From Streptomyces yatensis (GTDB taxonomy: Bacteria > Actinomycetota > Actinomycetes > Streptomycetales > Streptomycetaceae), in the NCBI RefSeq assembly GCF_018069625.1, contig NZ_CP072941.1:7440001-7504000 (forward strand): a stretch of DNA of 64,000 bases, in the 5' to 3' direction. This document shows, in pieces, positions 36,091 through 44,894 of this stretch; positions within the stretch are counted from its first letter, which is position 1, and each line of letters begins with the position of its first letter. Made by a program: the position numbers and the translations under genes. The notes beneath the pieces were generated by a model. That model saw only the letters and a program-made list of their open reading frames with translations, made no database searches and was not told the origin of the DNA.

Positions 36091-36215
36091 TGGGCCCCGC
36101 CGCGGCTGTGGCTCCTACGGTCCGCCGTAGCGTCGTGGGCCCCGCCGCGGCTGTGGCTCCTACGGTCCGCCGTAGCGTCGTGGGCCCCGCCGCGGCTATG
36201 GCTCTTACGGGTCCC
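36091..36215. repeat. 45-bp tandem repeat after the kinase gene
   Basis: TGGGCCCCGC begins units at 36091, 36136 and 36181. The 45-bp unit also contains GGCTCCTACGGTCCGCCGTA, a hyphenated palindrome around ACGG/CCGT. About 2.8 copies, nearly identical. It fills the gap between convergent kinase and desulfurase-TusA genes. Confidence 0.9.
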
Positions 36216-36262
36216 GCCGGCGCCCCTTGGCCCCGCCGGCGCCGCTGCCGCCCCGCCGTTCT

Positions 36263-37681
36263 CTAGGCGCGGCGTCGCACCCGGTAGGCCACGCCCCGGT
36301 CGGCCGTCCGCTCGCCCTCGTAGCTCTGGCCCCGCATCTCGCACCAGGCCGGGATGTCCAGCCGGGCCGCCTCGTCGTCGGACAGCACCACCACCACACC
36401 GCCCACCGGCACCTGGCCGATCACCTTGGCCAGCTCGATCACCGGAATCGGGCACCGCTTGCCGAGCGAGTCGACCACCAGCGCGACATCGGGCTCGGGC
36501 TCGGGCTCCGGGGCGACGGCGGGCTCGGCGGTCTCGGCGGGCTTCGGCGCACCCAGGCGCTCCCGCACCTGCGCCACCACCCCCGGCAGCGCCTCCAGGA
36601 ACCGCTCCACCTCCGTCTCGGCCGTACCGTGCGGAAGCGAGACCCGGACATTGCCCTCGGACAGCACCCCCATGGCCCGCAGCACATGACTCGGGGTCAG
36701 CGTGGACGAGGTGCAGGAGGAGCCGGACGAGACCGAGAACTCCGCGCGGTCCAGCTCATGGAGAAGCGCCTCTCCGTCGACATAGAGACAGGAGAAGGTC
36801 ACCAGATGCGGCAGCCGCCGCTCCGGATCGCCGACCACCTCGACGTCCGGGACCAGTTCCGGCACCCGGGCCCGGATCCGGTCCACCAGCCCCCGCAGCC
36901 GCTCCGCCTCCGCGGCGGCCTCCGCCCGGACGGCCCGCAGCGAGGCGGCCGCGGCGACGATGGCGGGGAGGTTCTCGAACCCGGGGGAGCGGCCCGACTC
37001 CCGCTCGTCGGTGGGCGGGACCGTACGGAAGCGCACCCCCTTGCGCACCGCGAGCAGCCCCACTCCCGCAGGTCCGCCCCATTTGTGGGCACTTGCCGCC
37101 AAGAGCGACCAATTGCCCTCTACGGGACCCCAGCCGAGCGACTGCGCCGCGTCCACCAGCAGCGGTACGCCCGCCGCCGCGCACTCCTCGGCCGCCTCGG
37201 CCACCGGCTGCAGGGTGCCGACCTCATGGTTGGCGGACTGCAGACAGGCCAGCGCCACCCCGTCCGGGGCCTCCCGCAGGGCCGTCGCGTACGCACCCGG
37301 GGCGACCCGTCCCGTACGGTCCACCGGGACCTCGGTGACCGTACCGCCGTCCGCCTCGTGCGCGGCCGCCGTGTGCAGCACCGAGGAGTGCTCCACGGCG
37401 GAGACGACCAGACGGCGGCCGGCGCGTCGGCGACCCGCGAGCGCCCCCGCGATACCGCCGTACACCGCGCGCGTCCCCGAAGGAGTGAAGACGAGCTCGT
37501 CCGGGCGGCACCCGACCGCCTCGGCGGCCGCCTCCCGTGCGGCGTCCAGCAGCAGCCGGGCCCGCCGTCCCTCCCGGTAGAGGCGTGAGGGGTCGGCCCA
37601 CCCCTCGTCGAGCGCGGCGAGGAGCGCCTGCCGGGCGACGGGGTGCAGGGGAGCGGACGAGGCCATGTCGAAGTAGGGCAC
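36263..37681 (-). CDS. Cysteine desulfurase fused to a TusA-like sulfur carrier domain
   Basis: 472 residues from GTG 37681. Residues 1-385 are a class V aminotransferase/desulfurase: PLP lysine in SAHKWGGPAG, DAAQSLG, and the persulfide cysteine in SVSSGSSCTSS. After a Pro/Glu linker, residues about 405-472 are TusA/SirA-like with the sulfur-accepting RCPIPVIELAK and DIPAWCEMRG. The protein should take sulfur from cysteine and pass it within one chain, for thiolation or cofactor synthesis. The start lacks a Shine-Dalgarno; TAGCGT seven to eight bases upstream suggests a leaderless mRNA. Divergent from ctaC across a minisatellite. Confidence 0.92.
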   Translation of the reverse strand: MPYFDMASSAPLHPVARQALLAALDEGWADPSRLYREGRRARLLLDAAREAAAEAVGCRPDELVFTPSGTRAVYGGIAGALAGRRRAGRRLVVSAVEHSSVLHTAAAHEADGGTVTEVPVDRTGRVAPGAYATALREAPDGVALACLQSANHEVGTLQPVAEAAEECAAAGVPLLVDAAQSLGWGPVEGNWSLLAASAHKWGGPAGVGLLAVRKGVRFRTVPPTDERESGRSPGFENLPAIVAAAASLRAVRAEAAAEAERLRGLVDRIRARVPELVPDVEVVGDPERRLPHLVTFSCLYVDGEALLHELDRAEFSVSSGSSCTSSTLTPSHVLRAMGVLSEGNVRVSLPHGTAETEVERFLEALPGVVAQVRERLGAPKPAETAEPAVAPEPEPEPDVALVVDSLGKRCPIPVIELAKVIGQVPVGGVVVVLSDDEAARLDIPAWCEMRGQSYEGERTADRGVAYRVRRRA

Positions 37682-37739
37682 ATACGGAACGCTAGTCGGC
37701 GAGACCGGCAAACGGACGGCCGCGGCCCGCGAGGGGCAC

Positions 37740-38900
37740 CTCCGGTGCCGAAGCCGGGGACGTGCAGGAACCGGAGCCAGGCCCGCACCGCGACCGGAGC
37801 GAGGGCCGCGCCGCGGTCGGAGCCAGGTCGCGCCGGGATCGGAGGCGGGCCGAACCGGCGCCGAAGCCGGGACCGGAGAAGGTCATATCGTGACCGGCGC
37901 CGAGGGCCGCATCGGCTTCGGCTCCGCGGCCGGAGCGGGGATCGCACCCCGCCGAGGCCAGGGCCGCAGCCGGGCCCGCAGCCGGACGGGTCCGGGCTGG
38001 GCTCGAAGCAGGGGTCACCCCCGGCGGCAGCCGGTCCCGCAGCCGGGCCCGCGCTGGGCTCGAAGCGGGGGTCACTCCCGGCCGCAGCCGGGTCCGCGCC
38101 GGGCTCGAAGCGGGGGTCACTCCCGGCCGCAGCCGGGCCCGCGCCGGGCTCGAAGCGGGGGTCACTCCCGGCCGCAGCCGGGCCCGCGCCGGGCTCGAAG
38201 CGGGGGTCACTCCCGGCCGCAGCCGGGCCCGCGCCGGGCTCGAAGCGGGGGTCACCCCCGGCGGCAGCCGGTCCCGCAGCCGGGCCCGCGCTGGGCTCGA
38301 AGCGGGGGTCACCCCCGGCGGCAGCCGGTCCCGCAGCCGGGCCCGCGCTGGGCTCGAAGCGAGGATCACTCCCGACCGCAGCCAGGCCCGCGCCGGGCCT
38401 CAAGCGGGGGTCAGCCCCGGCCGCGGCCGGGCCCGCGCTGGGCTCGAAGCAGGGGTCACCCCCGGCGGCAGCCGGTCCCGCAGCCGGGCCCGCGCCGGGC
38501 TCGAAGCGGGGGTCACTCCCGGCCGCAGCCGGGCCCGCGCCGGGCCTCAAGCGGGGGTCAGCCCCGGCCGCGGCCGGGCCCGCGCCGGGCTCGAAGCGGG
38601 GGTCACTCCCGGCCGCAGCCGGGCCCGCGCCGGGCCTCAAGCAAGGGGTCACTCCCGGCCGCGGCCGGGCCCGCGCCGGGCCCCAAGCAGGGGTCACCCC
38701 CGGCGGCAACCGGGCCCGCATCGGCGCCCGGAGCCGAGGTCGTACCGGGGCCGGAGCAGGGGTCACCCCCGGCGGCGGCCGGGCCCGCGGCCGGGCCCGC
38801 GGCCGGGCCCCCAACCTGGGCCGGAGTTCGGGGTGGACCCGGCCCGGAAATCGCGGCCGGAGCCCGGGATTCCACCCCTTCGTGGAGCGCCCCGGCGCGT
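37740..38900. repeat. Large 45/57-bp minisatellite between desulfurase-TusA and ctaC
   Basis: About 16 units run from roughly 37990 to 38720, with degenerate related DNA on both sides. The basic 45-bp unit contains GTCACTCCCGGCCGCAGCC and CGGGCTCGAAGCGGG; starts at 38071, 38116, 38161 and 38206 show the exact period. A 57-bp variant carries a 12-bp insertion (GGTCCCGCAGCC). Both periods are multiples of three, so long reading frames are open on both strands, giving 15-residue Pro/Ala/Gly repeats. No start signals or codon bias support coding. Confidence 0.9.
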
Positions 38901-38939
38901 TGGGCACCCTCCCCGCGCGACCCCAAATGGCGTCCAGTA

Positions 38940-38968
38940 GGGTTTGGTCCGCATAAACATCCAAACCC
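38940..38968. promoter_or_regulatory. Inverted repeat GGGTTTGG-N13-CCAAACCC upstream of ctaC
   Basis: Perfect 8-bp arms (38940-38947 and 38961-38968) flank an AT-rich core with CATAAA at 38952. It lies 79 bp before ctaC, just past the minisatellite. Candidate operator or promoter of the cta operon. Confidence 0.5.
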
Positions 38969-39046
38969 CTGCCCGCACTGGGCCGGCGACCGACCAGAAG
39001 ACGGCCGCGGCCGACCGCGCGGGCGAGACTCTCGGGAAGGCGCTAC

Positions 39047-40009
39047 GTGAGTCCCAACGGCTCCGACCGCTCGTCGCGGCGCCCGGTGCGGCGGAAGCTG
39101 CTGCAGGCGCTGGCCGCGGGCTTGGTCCTGGCGACCGCCACCGGTTGCACATCAAAGGACTTCCCCCGCCTCGGAATGCCTACCCCCGTCACGGAGGAGG
39201 CGCCGCGGATCCTCTCCCTGTGGCAGGGCTCGTGGGCGGCAGCGCTCGCCACGGGCGTCCTGGTCTGGGGCCTGATCATCTGGGCGGTCATCTTCCACCG
39301 TCGCAGCAGGACCAAGATCGAGGTTCCGGCGCAGACCCGGTACAACATGCCGATCGAGGCGCTGTACACCGTGGTCCCGATCATCATCGTCTCGGTGTTG
39401 TTCTACTTCACCGCACGCGATGAGAACGCGCTCCTCAAGACCTCCAAGAAGCCCGACCACGTGGTCAACGTGGTGGGCTATCAGTGGAGCTGGGGCTTCA
39501 ACTACATGGAGAACGTGGACGGGAGCACCGCCAGTCCGAAGCAGGAAGCCAAGGAGATCTCCTCGATCCCCCAGCGCATGCTCAACGCCGTCCCCAAGGG
39601 CGCCGAGGGCGTCTACGAGGCCGGCACCCCCGGTGAGCGGAACCCGCAGACCGGCAACCCGGGCCCGACCCTGTGGCTGCCCAAGGGCGAGTCGGTCCAG
39701 TTCATCCTGACGTCCCGCGATGTCATCCACTCGTTCTGGGTGGTCCCCTTCCTGATGAAGATGGACGTCATCCCGGGTCACACCAACCGTTTCGAGGTCA
39801 CCCCGAACCGCGAGGGCACCTTCAAGGGCAAGTGCGCCGAGCTGTGCGGCGTCGACCACTCCCGGATGCTCTTCAACGTCAAGGTCGTGTCGCCGGAGCG
39901 CTACCAGCAGCACCTCAAGGACCTGGCGAAGAAGGGCCAGACCGGCTACATCCCGGCGGGCATTGAGCAGACGGACGCCGCCAAGAACGCGGAGACCAAG
40001 ATCCAGTGA
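39047..40009 (+). CDS. ctaC: Cytochrome c oxidase subunit II (aa3 type)
   Basis: 320 residues from GTG 39047 with GGGAAGG upstream. A lipoprotein signal peptide ([15 protein letters not shown]) is followed by two membrane helices and a cupredoxin domain. The CuA ligands are visible as [11 protein letters not shown] and [14 protein letters not shown]. It accepts electrons from the bc1 complex and passes them to CtaD. No cytochrome c domain is fused, as expected when QcrC (diheme) serves as the electron donor. Its stop overlaps the ctaD GTG. Confidence 0.97.
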   Translation: MSPNGSDRSSRRPVRRKLLQALAAGLVLATATGCTSKDFPRLGMPTPVTEEAPRILSLWQGSWAAALATGVLVWGLIIWAVIFHRRSRTKIEVPAQTRYNMPIEALYTVVPIIIVSVLFYFTARDENALLKTSKKPDHVVNVVGYQWSWGFNYMENVDGSTASPKQEAKEISSIPQRMLNAVPKGAEGVYEAGTPGERNPQTGNPGPTLWLPKGESVQFILTSRDVIHSFWVVPFLMKMDVIPGHTNRFEVTPNREGTFKGKCAELCGVDHSRMLFNVKVVSPERYQQHLKDLAKKGQTGYIPAGIEQTDAAKNAETKIQ

Positions 40010-41745
40010 GCATCCTCAACGAACCCCAGGGTGCCGGTACGACCGCTGCGCAAGCGCGGGAGATTCCGGTGCGTCGGAAGCAGCCGGGCAATGTCGTCGT
40101 CAAGTGGCTGACCACCACGGACCACAAGACGATCGGCACGCTCTACCTCGTCACGTCGTTCGCGTTCTTCTGCATCGGCGGCCTGATGGCGCTCTTCATG
40201 CGCGCCGAGCTGGCCCGTCCGGGCACGCAGATCATGTCGAACGAGCAGTTCAACCAGGCGTTCACCATGCATGGCACGATCATGCTGCTGATGTTCGCCA
40301 CCCCGCTGTTCGCGGGCTTCACGAACTGGATCATGCCGCTGCAGATCGGTGCGCCCGATGTGGCGTTCCCGCGGCTGAACATGTTCGCGTACTGGCTGTA
40401 CCTCTTCGGCTCGCTGATCGCGGTGGGCGGGTTCCTGACCCCGCAGGGCGCGGCCGACTTCGGCTGGTTCGCCTACTCCCCGCTGTCGGACGCGGTCCGT
40501 TCGCCGGGTGTCGGCGCGGACATGTGGATCATGGGTCTGGCCCTCTCCGGCTTCGGCACGATCCTCGGTGCGGTCAACTTCATCACCACGATCATCTGCA
40601 TGCGCGCTCCGGGCATGACCATGTTCCGCATGCCGATCTTCACCTGGAACGTGCTGCTGACCGCGGTGCTGGTGCTGCTCGCCTTCCCGGTGCTGGCCGC
40701 CGCGCTGTTCGCCCTGGAGGCGGACCGAAAATTCGGGGCACATGTCTTCGACGCGGCCAATGGCGGCGCGTTGCTCTGGCAACACCTCTTCTGGTTCTTC
40801 GGCCATCCAGAGGTGTACATCATCGCGTTGCCGTTCTTCGGCATCATTTCCGAGGTCATTCCGGTCTTCTCCCGGAAGCCGATGTTCGGTTACATCTCCC
40901 TGATCGCCGCGACGATTTCGATCGCCGGTCTCTCGGTGACGGTGTGGGCCCACCACATGTATGTCACCGGCGGAGTGCTGTTGCCGTTCTTCTCGTTCAT
41001 GACGTTCCTCATCGCGGTGCCGACCGGTATCAAGTTCTTCAACTGGATCGGCACGATGTGGAAGGGGTCGCTGAGCTTCGAGACCCCGATGCTCTGGGCG
41101 ATCGGCTTCCTGATCACCTTCACCTTCGGTGGTCTGACCGGTGTGATCCTGGCGTCGCCGCCGATGGACTTCCACGTCTCCGACTCGTACTTCGTGGTGG
41201 CCCACTTCCACTACGTGGTCTTCGGCACCGTGGTCTTCGCGATGTTCGCCGGATTCCACTTCTGGTGGCCCAAGTTCACCGGCAAGATGCTGGACGAGCG
41301 GCTCGGAAAGATCACCTTCTGGACGCTGTTCGTGGGCTTCCACGGCACGTTCCTGGTGCAGCACTGGCTGGGCGCCGAGGGCATGCCCCGCCGGTACGCC
41401 GACTACCTGGCGGCCGACGGCATCACCACGCTGAACACCATCTCGACCATCAGCTCCTTCCTGCTGGGCCTGTCGATCCTGCCGTTCCTCTACAACGTCT
41501 GGAAGACCGCCAAGTACGGCAAGAAGGTCGAGGTCGACGACCCCTGGGGCTACGGACGTTCGCTGGAGTGGGCGACCTCCTGCCCGCCCCCGCGGCACAA
41601 CTTCCTCACCCTGCCGCGGATCCGCTCCGAATCCCCGGCGTTCGACCTGCACCACCCGGAGATCGCGGCGCTCGACCAGCTCCAGAACCACGGTGCGCCC
41701 GACGAGGACAAGGCCCTCGCGGGTGGTAAGGAGGCCGGCAAGTGA
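40006..41745 (+). CDS. ctaD: Cytochrome c oxidase subunit I
   Basis: 579 residues from GTG 40006, overlapping ctaC by four bases. Twelve membrane helices are apparent. Heme and copper ligands are present: [31 protein letters not shown] with the Tyr-His crosslink site, [12 protein letters not shown] (CuB histidines) and [11 protein letters not shown]. It reduces O2 to water and pumps protons in the bc1-aa3 supercomplex. It is followed by ctaF with another four-base overlap. Confidence 0.98.
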   Translation: MSILNEPQGAGTTAAQAREIPVRRKQPGNVVVKWLTTTDHKTIGTLYLVTSFAFFCIGGLMALFMRAELARPGTQIMSNEQFNQAFTMHGTIMLLMFATPLFAGFTNWIMPLQIGAPDVAFPRLNMFAYWLYLFGSLIAVGGFLTPQGAADFGWFAYSPLSDAVRSPGVGADMWIMGLALSGFGTILGAVNFITTIICMRAPGMTMFRMPIFTWNVLLTAVLVLLAFPVLAAALFALEADRKFGAHVFDAANGGALLWQHLFWFFGHPEVYIIALPFFGIISEVIPVFSRKPMFGYISLIAATISIAGLSVTVWAHHMYVTGGVLLPFFSFMTFLIAVPTGIKFFNWIGTMWKGSLSFETPMLWAIGFLITFTFGGLTGVILASPPMDFHVSDSYFVVAHFHYVVFGTVVFAMFAGFHFWWPKFTGKMLDERLGKITFWTLFVGFHGTFLVQHWLGAEGMPRRYADYLAADGITTLNTISTISSFLLGLSILPFLYNVWKTAKYGKKVEVDDPWGYGRSLEWATSCPPPRHNFLTLPRIRSESPAFDLHHPEIAALDQLQNHGAPDEDKALAGGKEAGK

Positions 41746-42140
41746 AGGTCCAAGGCCGGATGTTCATCTGGCTGGCCGTTTTCATCCTCGTCATGGCGAT
41801 CGTCTATGGCGTGTGGTCGAAGGAGCCGGCCGGTACCACCGCGCTCTTCCTGGCCTTCGGGCTGAGCATCATGATCGGCTACTACCTGGCCTTCACGGCG
41901 CGCCGGGTGGATGTCGGAGCGCAGGACAACAAGGACGCGGATGTCGCGGACGACGCCGGTGAGCTGGGATTCTTCTCCCCGCACAGCTGGCAGCCGCTCT
42001 CCCTGGCCGTCGGTGGCGCCCTGGCCTTCCTGGGCGTGATCTTCGGCTGGTGGCTGCTCTTCTTCTCGGCCCCGATCGTCATGATCGGTCTCTTCGGCTG
42101 GGTCTTCGAGTACTACCGCGGCGAGAACGCCAACCAGTAA
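41742..42140 (+). CDS. ctaF: Cytochrome c oxidase subunit IV, actinobacterial type
   Basis: 132 residues from GTG 41742, overlapping ctaD by four bases. Four hydrophobic segments are present ([38 protein letters not shown] and two more near the C-terminus). The soluble loop [18 protein letters not shown] is typical. It is the small actinobacterial oxidase subunit needed for assembly of the aa3 complex. A strong terminator follows. Confidence 0.95.
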   Translation: MKVQGRMFIWLAVFILVMAIVYGVWSKEPAGTTALFLAFGLSIMIGYYLAFTARRVDVGAQDNKDADVADDAGELGFFSPHSWQPLSLAVGGALAFLGVIFGWWLLFFSAPIVMIGLFGWVFEYYRGENANQ

Positions 42141-42170
42141 CCGGCCAGTCGGCCGACGCGACCGGCGAAA

Positions 42171-42214
42171 CGAGCGGGGCCCGGACACCTCCCCAGGTGT
42201 CCGGGCCCCGCTCG
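42171..42214 (+). terminator. Terminator of the ctaCDF operon
   Basis: A perfect 20-bp stem, CGAGCGGGGCCCGGACACCT with its complement, and a CCCC loop, 31 bp after the ctaF stop. Confidence 0.93.
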
Positions 42215-42319
42215 GCGTTGCCGGCCGGGTGCCCGGCCGTTGGCCCCGGTCGGCCCGCCGGTTCACCCCGCTGCCTCACTCCGCGCGCCGTTCCCGGACG
42301 CCGTTCTTACGTTGAGTCC

Positions 42320-43570
42320 ATGAGCCACACACCTCGATCACTCCGAAGCCGGGCGGTGCTGACCTGCGCCCTGCTGGTGGCGCCGCTGATAGCGGGTGTG
42401 AGCGGATGCGCGGGATCCCCCGACCCGCTGTCCGCCAAGCCGTACGACGCCGCCGACCAGATCTCGTTCAGCGGTGACGGCGACGGCCGCAAGGCCGATC
42501 CGGACAAGCCGCTCGAAGTGACCGCCAAGGGCGACGACAGCCGGATCACGGATGTCACGGCCACCGACGCCGCGGGCCGCTACGTCCGGGGCGAGCTGGC
42601 CGAGGACGGCAAGCACTGGCGCAGCACGGTGCCGCTGGCCGCCGGCGCCCACTACACGCTGAAGGTGTCCACAGAGGACTCCAACGGCGCTCCCGGCCGC
42701 CGTACCGTCGACTTCTCCACCAGCTCCGCACGCCGGCTGCTGAAGGTCACCTTCGGCCCCAAGGCGGGGGAGTACGGGGTGGGGCAGCCCATCACGGCCA
42801 AGCTGAGCCGGCCCGTCAAGGACCCCTCGGCCCGCGCCGTGATCGAGCGCGCCCTGAAGGTGGACTCACGGCCCGCGGTGGAGGGCGTCTGGCACTGGGT
42901 GGACAGCCGTAACCTGCACTACCGCCCGCAGGAGTACTGGCCCGCCCACGCCACCATCACGGCCCACTCCAACCTCAAGGGCATCAGGATCGGCGGCGGG
43001 CTCTACGGCGGCGATGCCAAGTCGCTGCGGCTGACCACCGGCGACCGCCTGGAGGCCCTGACCGACTCCGGCACCCATCAGATGACGGTGAAGCGGAACG
43101 GGGTGCCCATCCGGACCATCCCGATCACCACCGGTATGCCCGGATTCGACACCCGGAACGGCATCAAGGTGGTGCTGGCCAAGGAATCCGCCGTACGGAT
43201 GACGGGCGCCAGCATCGGGCTCGGCGCCGGCTCCTACGACCTGATGGTCTACTGGGCCGCCCGGGTGACCAAGAGTGGCGAATATGTCCACGCCGCGCCC
43301 TGGTCCACCGGTTCGCAGGGCTACGCCAACGTCAGCCACGGCTGTACGGGCATGAGCACGGCGAACGCCGAGTGGTTCTTCAACACCGTGCGCCTGGGCG
43401 ACATCGTCCAGGTCGTGAACAGCAACGGAGAGGACATGGCGCCGTTCAGCAACGGCTACGGCGACTGGAACATGGCCTGGGCGGACTGGCGCAAGGGCAG
43501 CGCCGTCTCCGGCGGCGGCCAGTCCGACGCCACGACCGCCGACTCCGCCCGGCTCCGTCCCCAGGTCTGA
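42320..43570 (+). CDS. Lipoprotein L,D-transpeptidase with Ig-like domains
   Basis: 416 residues from ATG 42320. A lipoprotein signal (LVAPLIAGVSGCAGSP) leads to one or two Ig-like domains (about residues 60-250). A YkuD catalytic domain follows, with HAAPWSTGSQGYANVSHGC and the nucleophilic Cys in SHGCTGMSTANAEWFF. It forms 3-3 crosslinks in peptidoglycan outside the cell. The order matches mycobacterial LdtMt2. No Shine-Dalgarno is obvious; TACGTT ends six bases before the ATG, so it may be leaderless. Confidence 0.93.
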   Translation: MSHTPRSLRSRAVLTCALLVAPLIAGVSGCAGSPDPLSAKPYDAADQISFSGDGDGRKADPDKPLEVTAKGDDSRITDVTATDAAGRYVRGELAEDGKHWRSTVPLAAGAHYTLKVSTEDSNGAPGRRTVDFSTSSARRLLKVTFGPKAGEYGVGQPITAKLSRPVKDPSARAVIERALKVDSRPAVEGVWHWVDSRNLHYRPQEYWPAHATITAHSNLKGIRIGGGLYGGDAKSLRLTTGDRLEALTDSGTHQMTVKRNGVPIRTIPITTGMPGFDTRNGIKVVLAKESAVRMTGASIGLGAGSYDLMVYWAARVTKSGEYVHAAPWSTGSQGYANVSHGCTGMSTANAEWFFNTVRLGDIVQVVNSNGEDMAPFSNGYGDWNMAWADWRKGSAVSGGGQSDATTADSARLRPQV

Positions 43571-43591
43571 GCAGGGGTGCGGACGGTGCGG

Positions 43592-43993
43592 TCAGGCGCC
43601 CACGGAGAGCCGCCTGCGGAGCAGCCCGGCCAGCGCGTCCGTCAGGGCCACCGGGTCCACCGGATGCGTGACCGCGGCCTCCGCGCGGCTCCAGGTGGCC
43701 AGCCAGGCGTCCTGCGGGCGTCCGATGAGCAGCAGCACCGGCGGGCACTGGAAGATCTCGTCCTTGATCTGCCGGCAGACGCCCATCCCGCCCGCGGGCG
43801 CCGTCTCACCGTCCAGCACACAGACGTCGATGCCGCCCTCCTCCAGCGCCGAGAGAACGGCGGGGAGGGTGGCGCACTCCAGGAATTCCACCGGTGGCAC
43901 ATCGGCGGCGGGCCGCCGCCCGGCCGCGAGGCGCACCTGTTCGCGGGTGCTCGCGTCATCGCTGTAGACCAGCACCGTTGCGGTCGGCCGCAT
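43592..43993 (-). CDS. Stand-alone receiver-like (REC) protein
   Basis: 133 residues from the second of two ATGs (43993), which is five bases after GGAGG; ATG 43996 is too close to that site. It looks like a CheY-type receiver: TATVLVYSDDASTREQVRLA, then DVCVLDGETAPAGGMGVCRQ with the phospho-Asp position, and PPVLLLIGRPQDAWLA. The usual C-terminal Lys before Pro is replaced: VTHPVDPVALTDAL. No output domain. It is encoded against the cta/qcr genes, between the L,D-transpeptidase and ctaE. It may be phosphorylation-independent (inference). Confidence 0.85.
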   Translation of the reverse strand: MRPTATVLVYSDDASTREQVRLAAGRRPAADVPPVEFLECATLPAVLSALEEGGIDVCVLDGETAPAGGMGVCRQIKDEIFQCPPVLLLIGRPQDAWLATWSRAEAAVTHPVDPVALTDALAGLLRRRLSVGA

Positions 43994-44193
43994 CATGACC
44001 TCCGGGCGAAGTAAGTGATCTGCCGGGCTCCTGTGGCGGATGCTACTCCCGTACAGCCGTCCGGAGGAGGGGGCGTACGGATCTCTCCCTCCTTCGGGGG
44101 ACTGTCCCGAACAACCCCGACGAGCAGGGTCGATGCCCTCGCCACGGTCCTTGACACTCCGAACGGGACCCCCGGGAGTGAGCGCTGGATAAG

Positions 44194-44214
44194 CGACCGA
44201 CATAATGTCGGTCG
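44194..44214. promoter_or_regulatory. Perfect palindrome over the ctaE start
   Basis: GACCGACATAATGTCGGTC (44195-44213, extended by one more pair) is a perfect inverted repeat spanning ATG 44205 and ending at GTG 44214. It contains CATAAT at 44201-44206, a good -10 seven bases before GTG 44214. That raises a leaderless start at 44214 with the palindrome as operator. Confidence 0.55.
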
Positions 44215-44825
44215 TGGCGACAGCAACAGCAGTAGAAACCGGGCACGCGCACCCGTCGGTCAACCGGCCGAACCTCACCAGCGTCGGAACCATCATCTGG
44301 CTGAGTTCCGAGCTGATGTTCTTCGCGGCCCTCTTCGCGATGTACTTCACCCTGCGATCGGTGACCGGAGCCGAGCACTGGAAGGAAATGGCGTCCTCGC
44401 TGAACTTCCCGTTCTCGGCGACGAACACCACGATCCTGGTGCTCTCCTCCCTCACCTGCCAGCTCGGCGTCTTCGCCGCCGAGCGCGGCGACGTGAAGAA
44501 GCTGCGCACCTGGTTCGTGATCACCTTCATCATGGGCGCGATCTTCATCGGCGGTCAGATCTTCGAATACACCGAGCTGGTCAAGAAGGATGGGCTCTCG
44601 CTCTCCTCCGACCCGTACGGCTCGGTGTTCTACCTGACCACCGGCTTCCACGGCATGCATGTGACGGGCGGCCTGATCGCCTTCCTGTTTGTCCTGGGCA
44701 GGACGTACGCGGCCAAGAGGTTCACCCACCAGCAGGCGACGGCGGCCATCGTCGTGTCCTACTACTGGCACTTCGTCGATGTCGTCTGGATCGGCCTCTT
44801 CGCCACGATCTACATGATCAAGTAA
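44205..44825 (+). CDS. ctaE: Cytochrome c oxidase subunit III
   Basis: 206 residues from ATG 44205; GTG 44214 is the alternative start and no Shine-Dalgarno precedes either. Five membrane helices are seen: [37 protein letters not shown], the hallmark [15 protein letters not shown] and [19 protein letters not shown]. It stabilises the oxidase core. It heads the ctaE-qcrC-qcrA-qcrB cluster that encodes the rest of the supercomplex. Confidence 0.96.
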   Translation: MSVVATATAVETGHAHPSVNRPNLTSVGTIIWLSSELMFFAALFAMYFTLRSVTGAEHWKEMASSLNFPFSATNTTILVLSSLTCQLGVFAAERGDVKKLRTWFVITFIMGAIFIGGQIFEYTELVKKDGLSLSSDPYGSVFYLTTGFHGMHVTGGLIAFLFVLGRTYAAKRFTHQQATAAIVVSYYWHFVDVVWIGLFATIYMIK

Positions 44826-44894
44826 GCCGGTCACCGCACCGGAACCACGTCCTTAACAGCATCGACGCAGAAGATCCTGACACCGGGGTAATCC

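Noticed and set aside
35430..36455. Minus-strand frame through the 36-kb repeat with RSHSRGGAHDATAD units
   Set aside because: It runs antisense to the PfkB kinase and through a non-coding 45-bp repeat; no plausible start.
37990..38720. Possible CRISPR array
   Set aside because: Units are contiguous with no unique spacers, and no cas genes are nearby.
37643..38956. Long open frames across the 45/57-bp minisatellite, encoding Pro/Ala/Gly 15-residue repeats on both strands
   Set aside because: The frames are open only because the unit is a multiple of three. Several frames are open at once, there is no ribosome-binding site or typical codon bias, and the region is the divergent promoter gap.
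44151..44180. TTGACA at 44151 as the ctaE -35
   Set aside because: No TANNNT at 16-18 bp spacing; the CATAAT near the start has no good -35, so the promoter remains unassigned.
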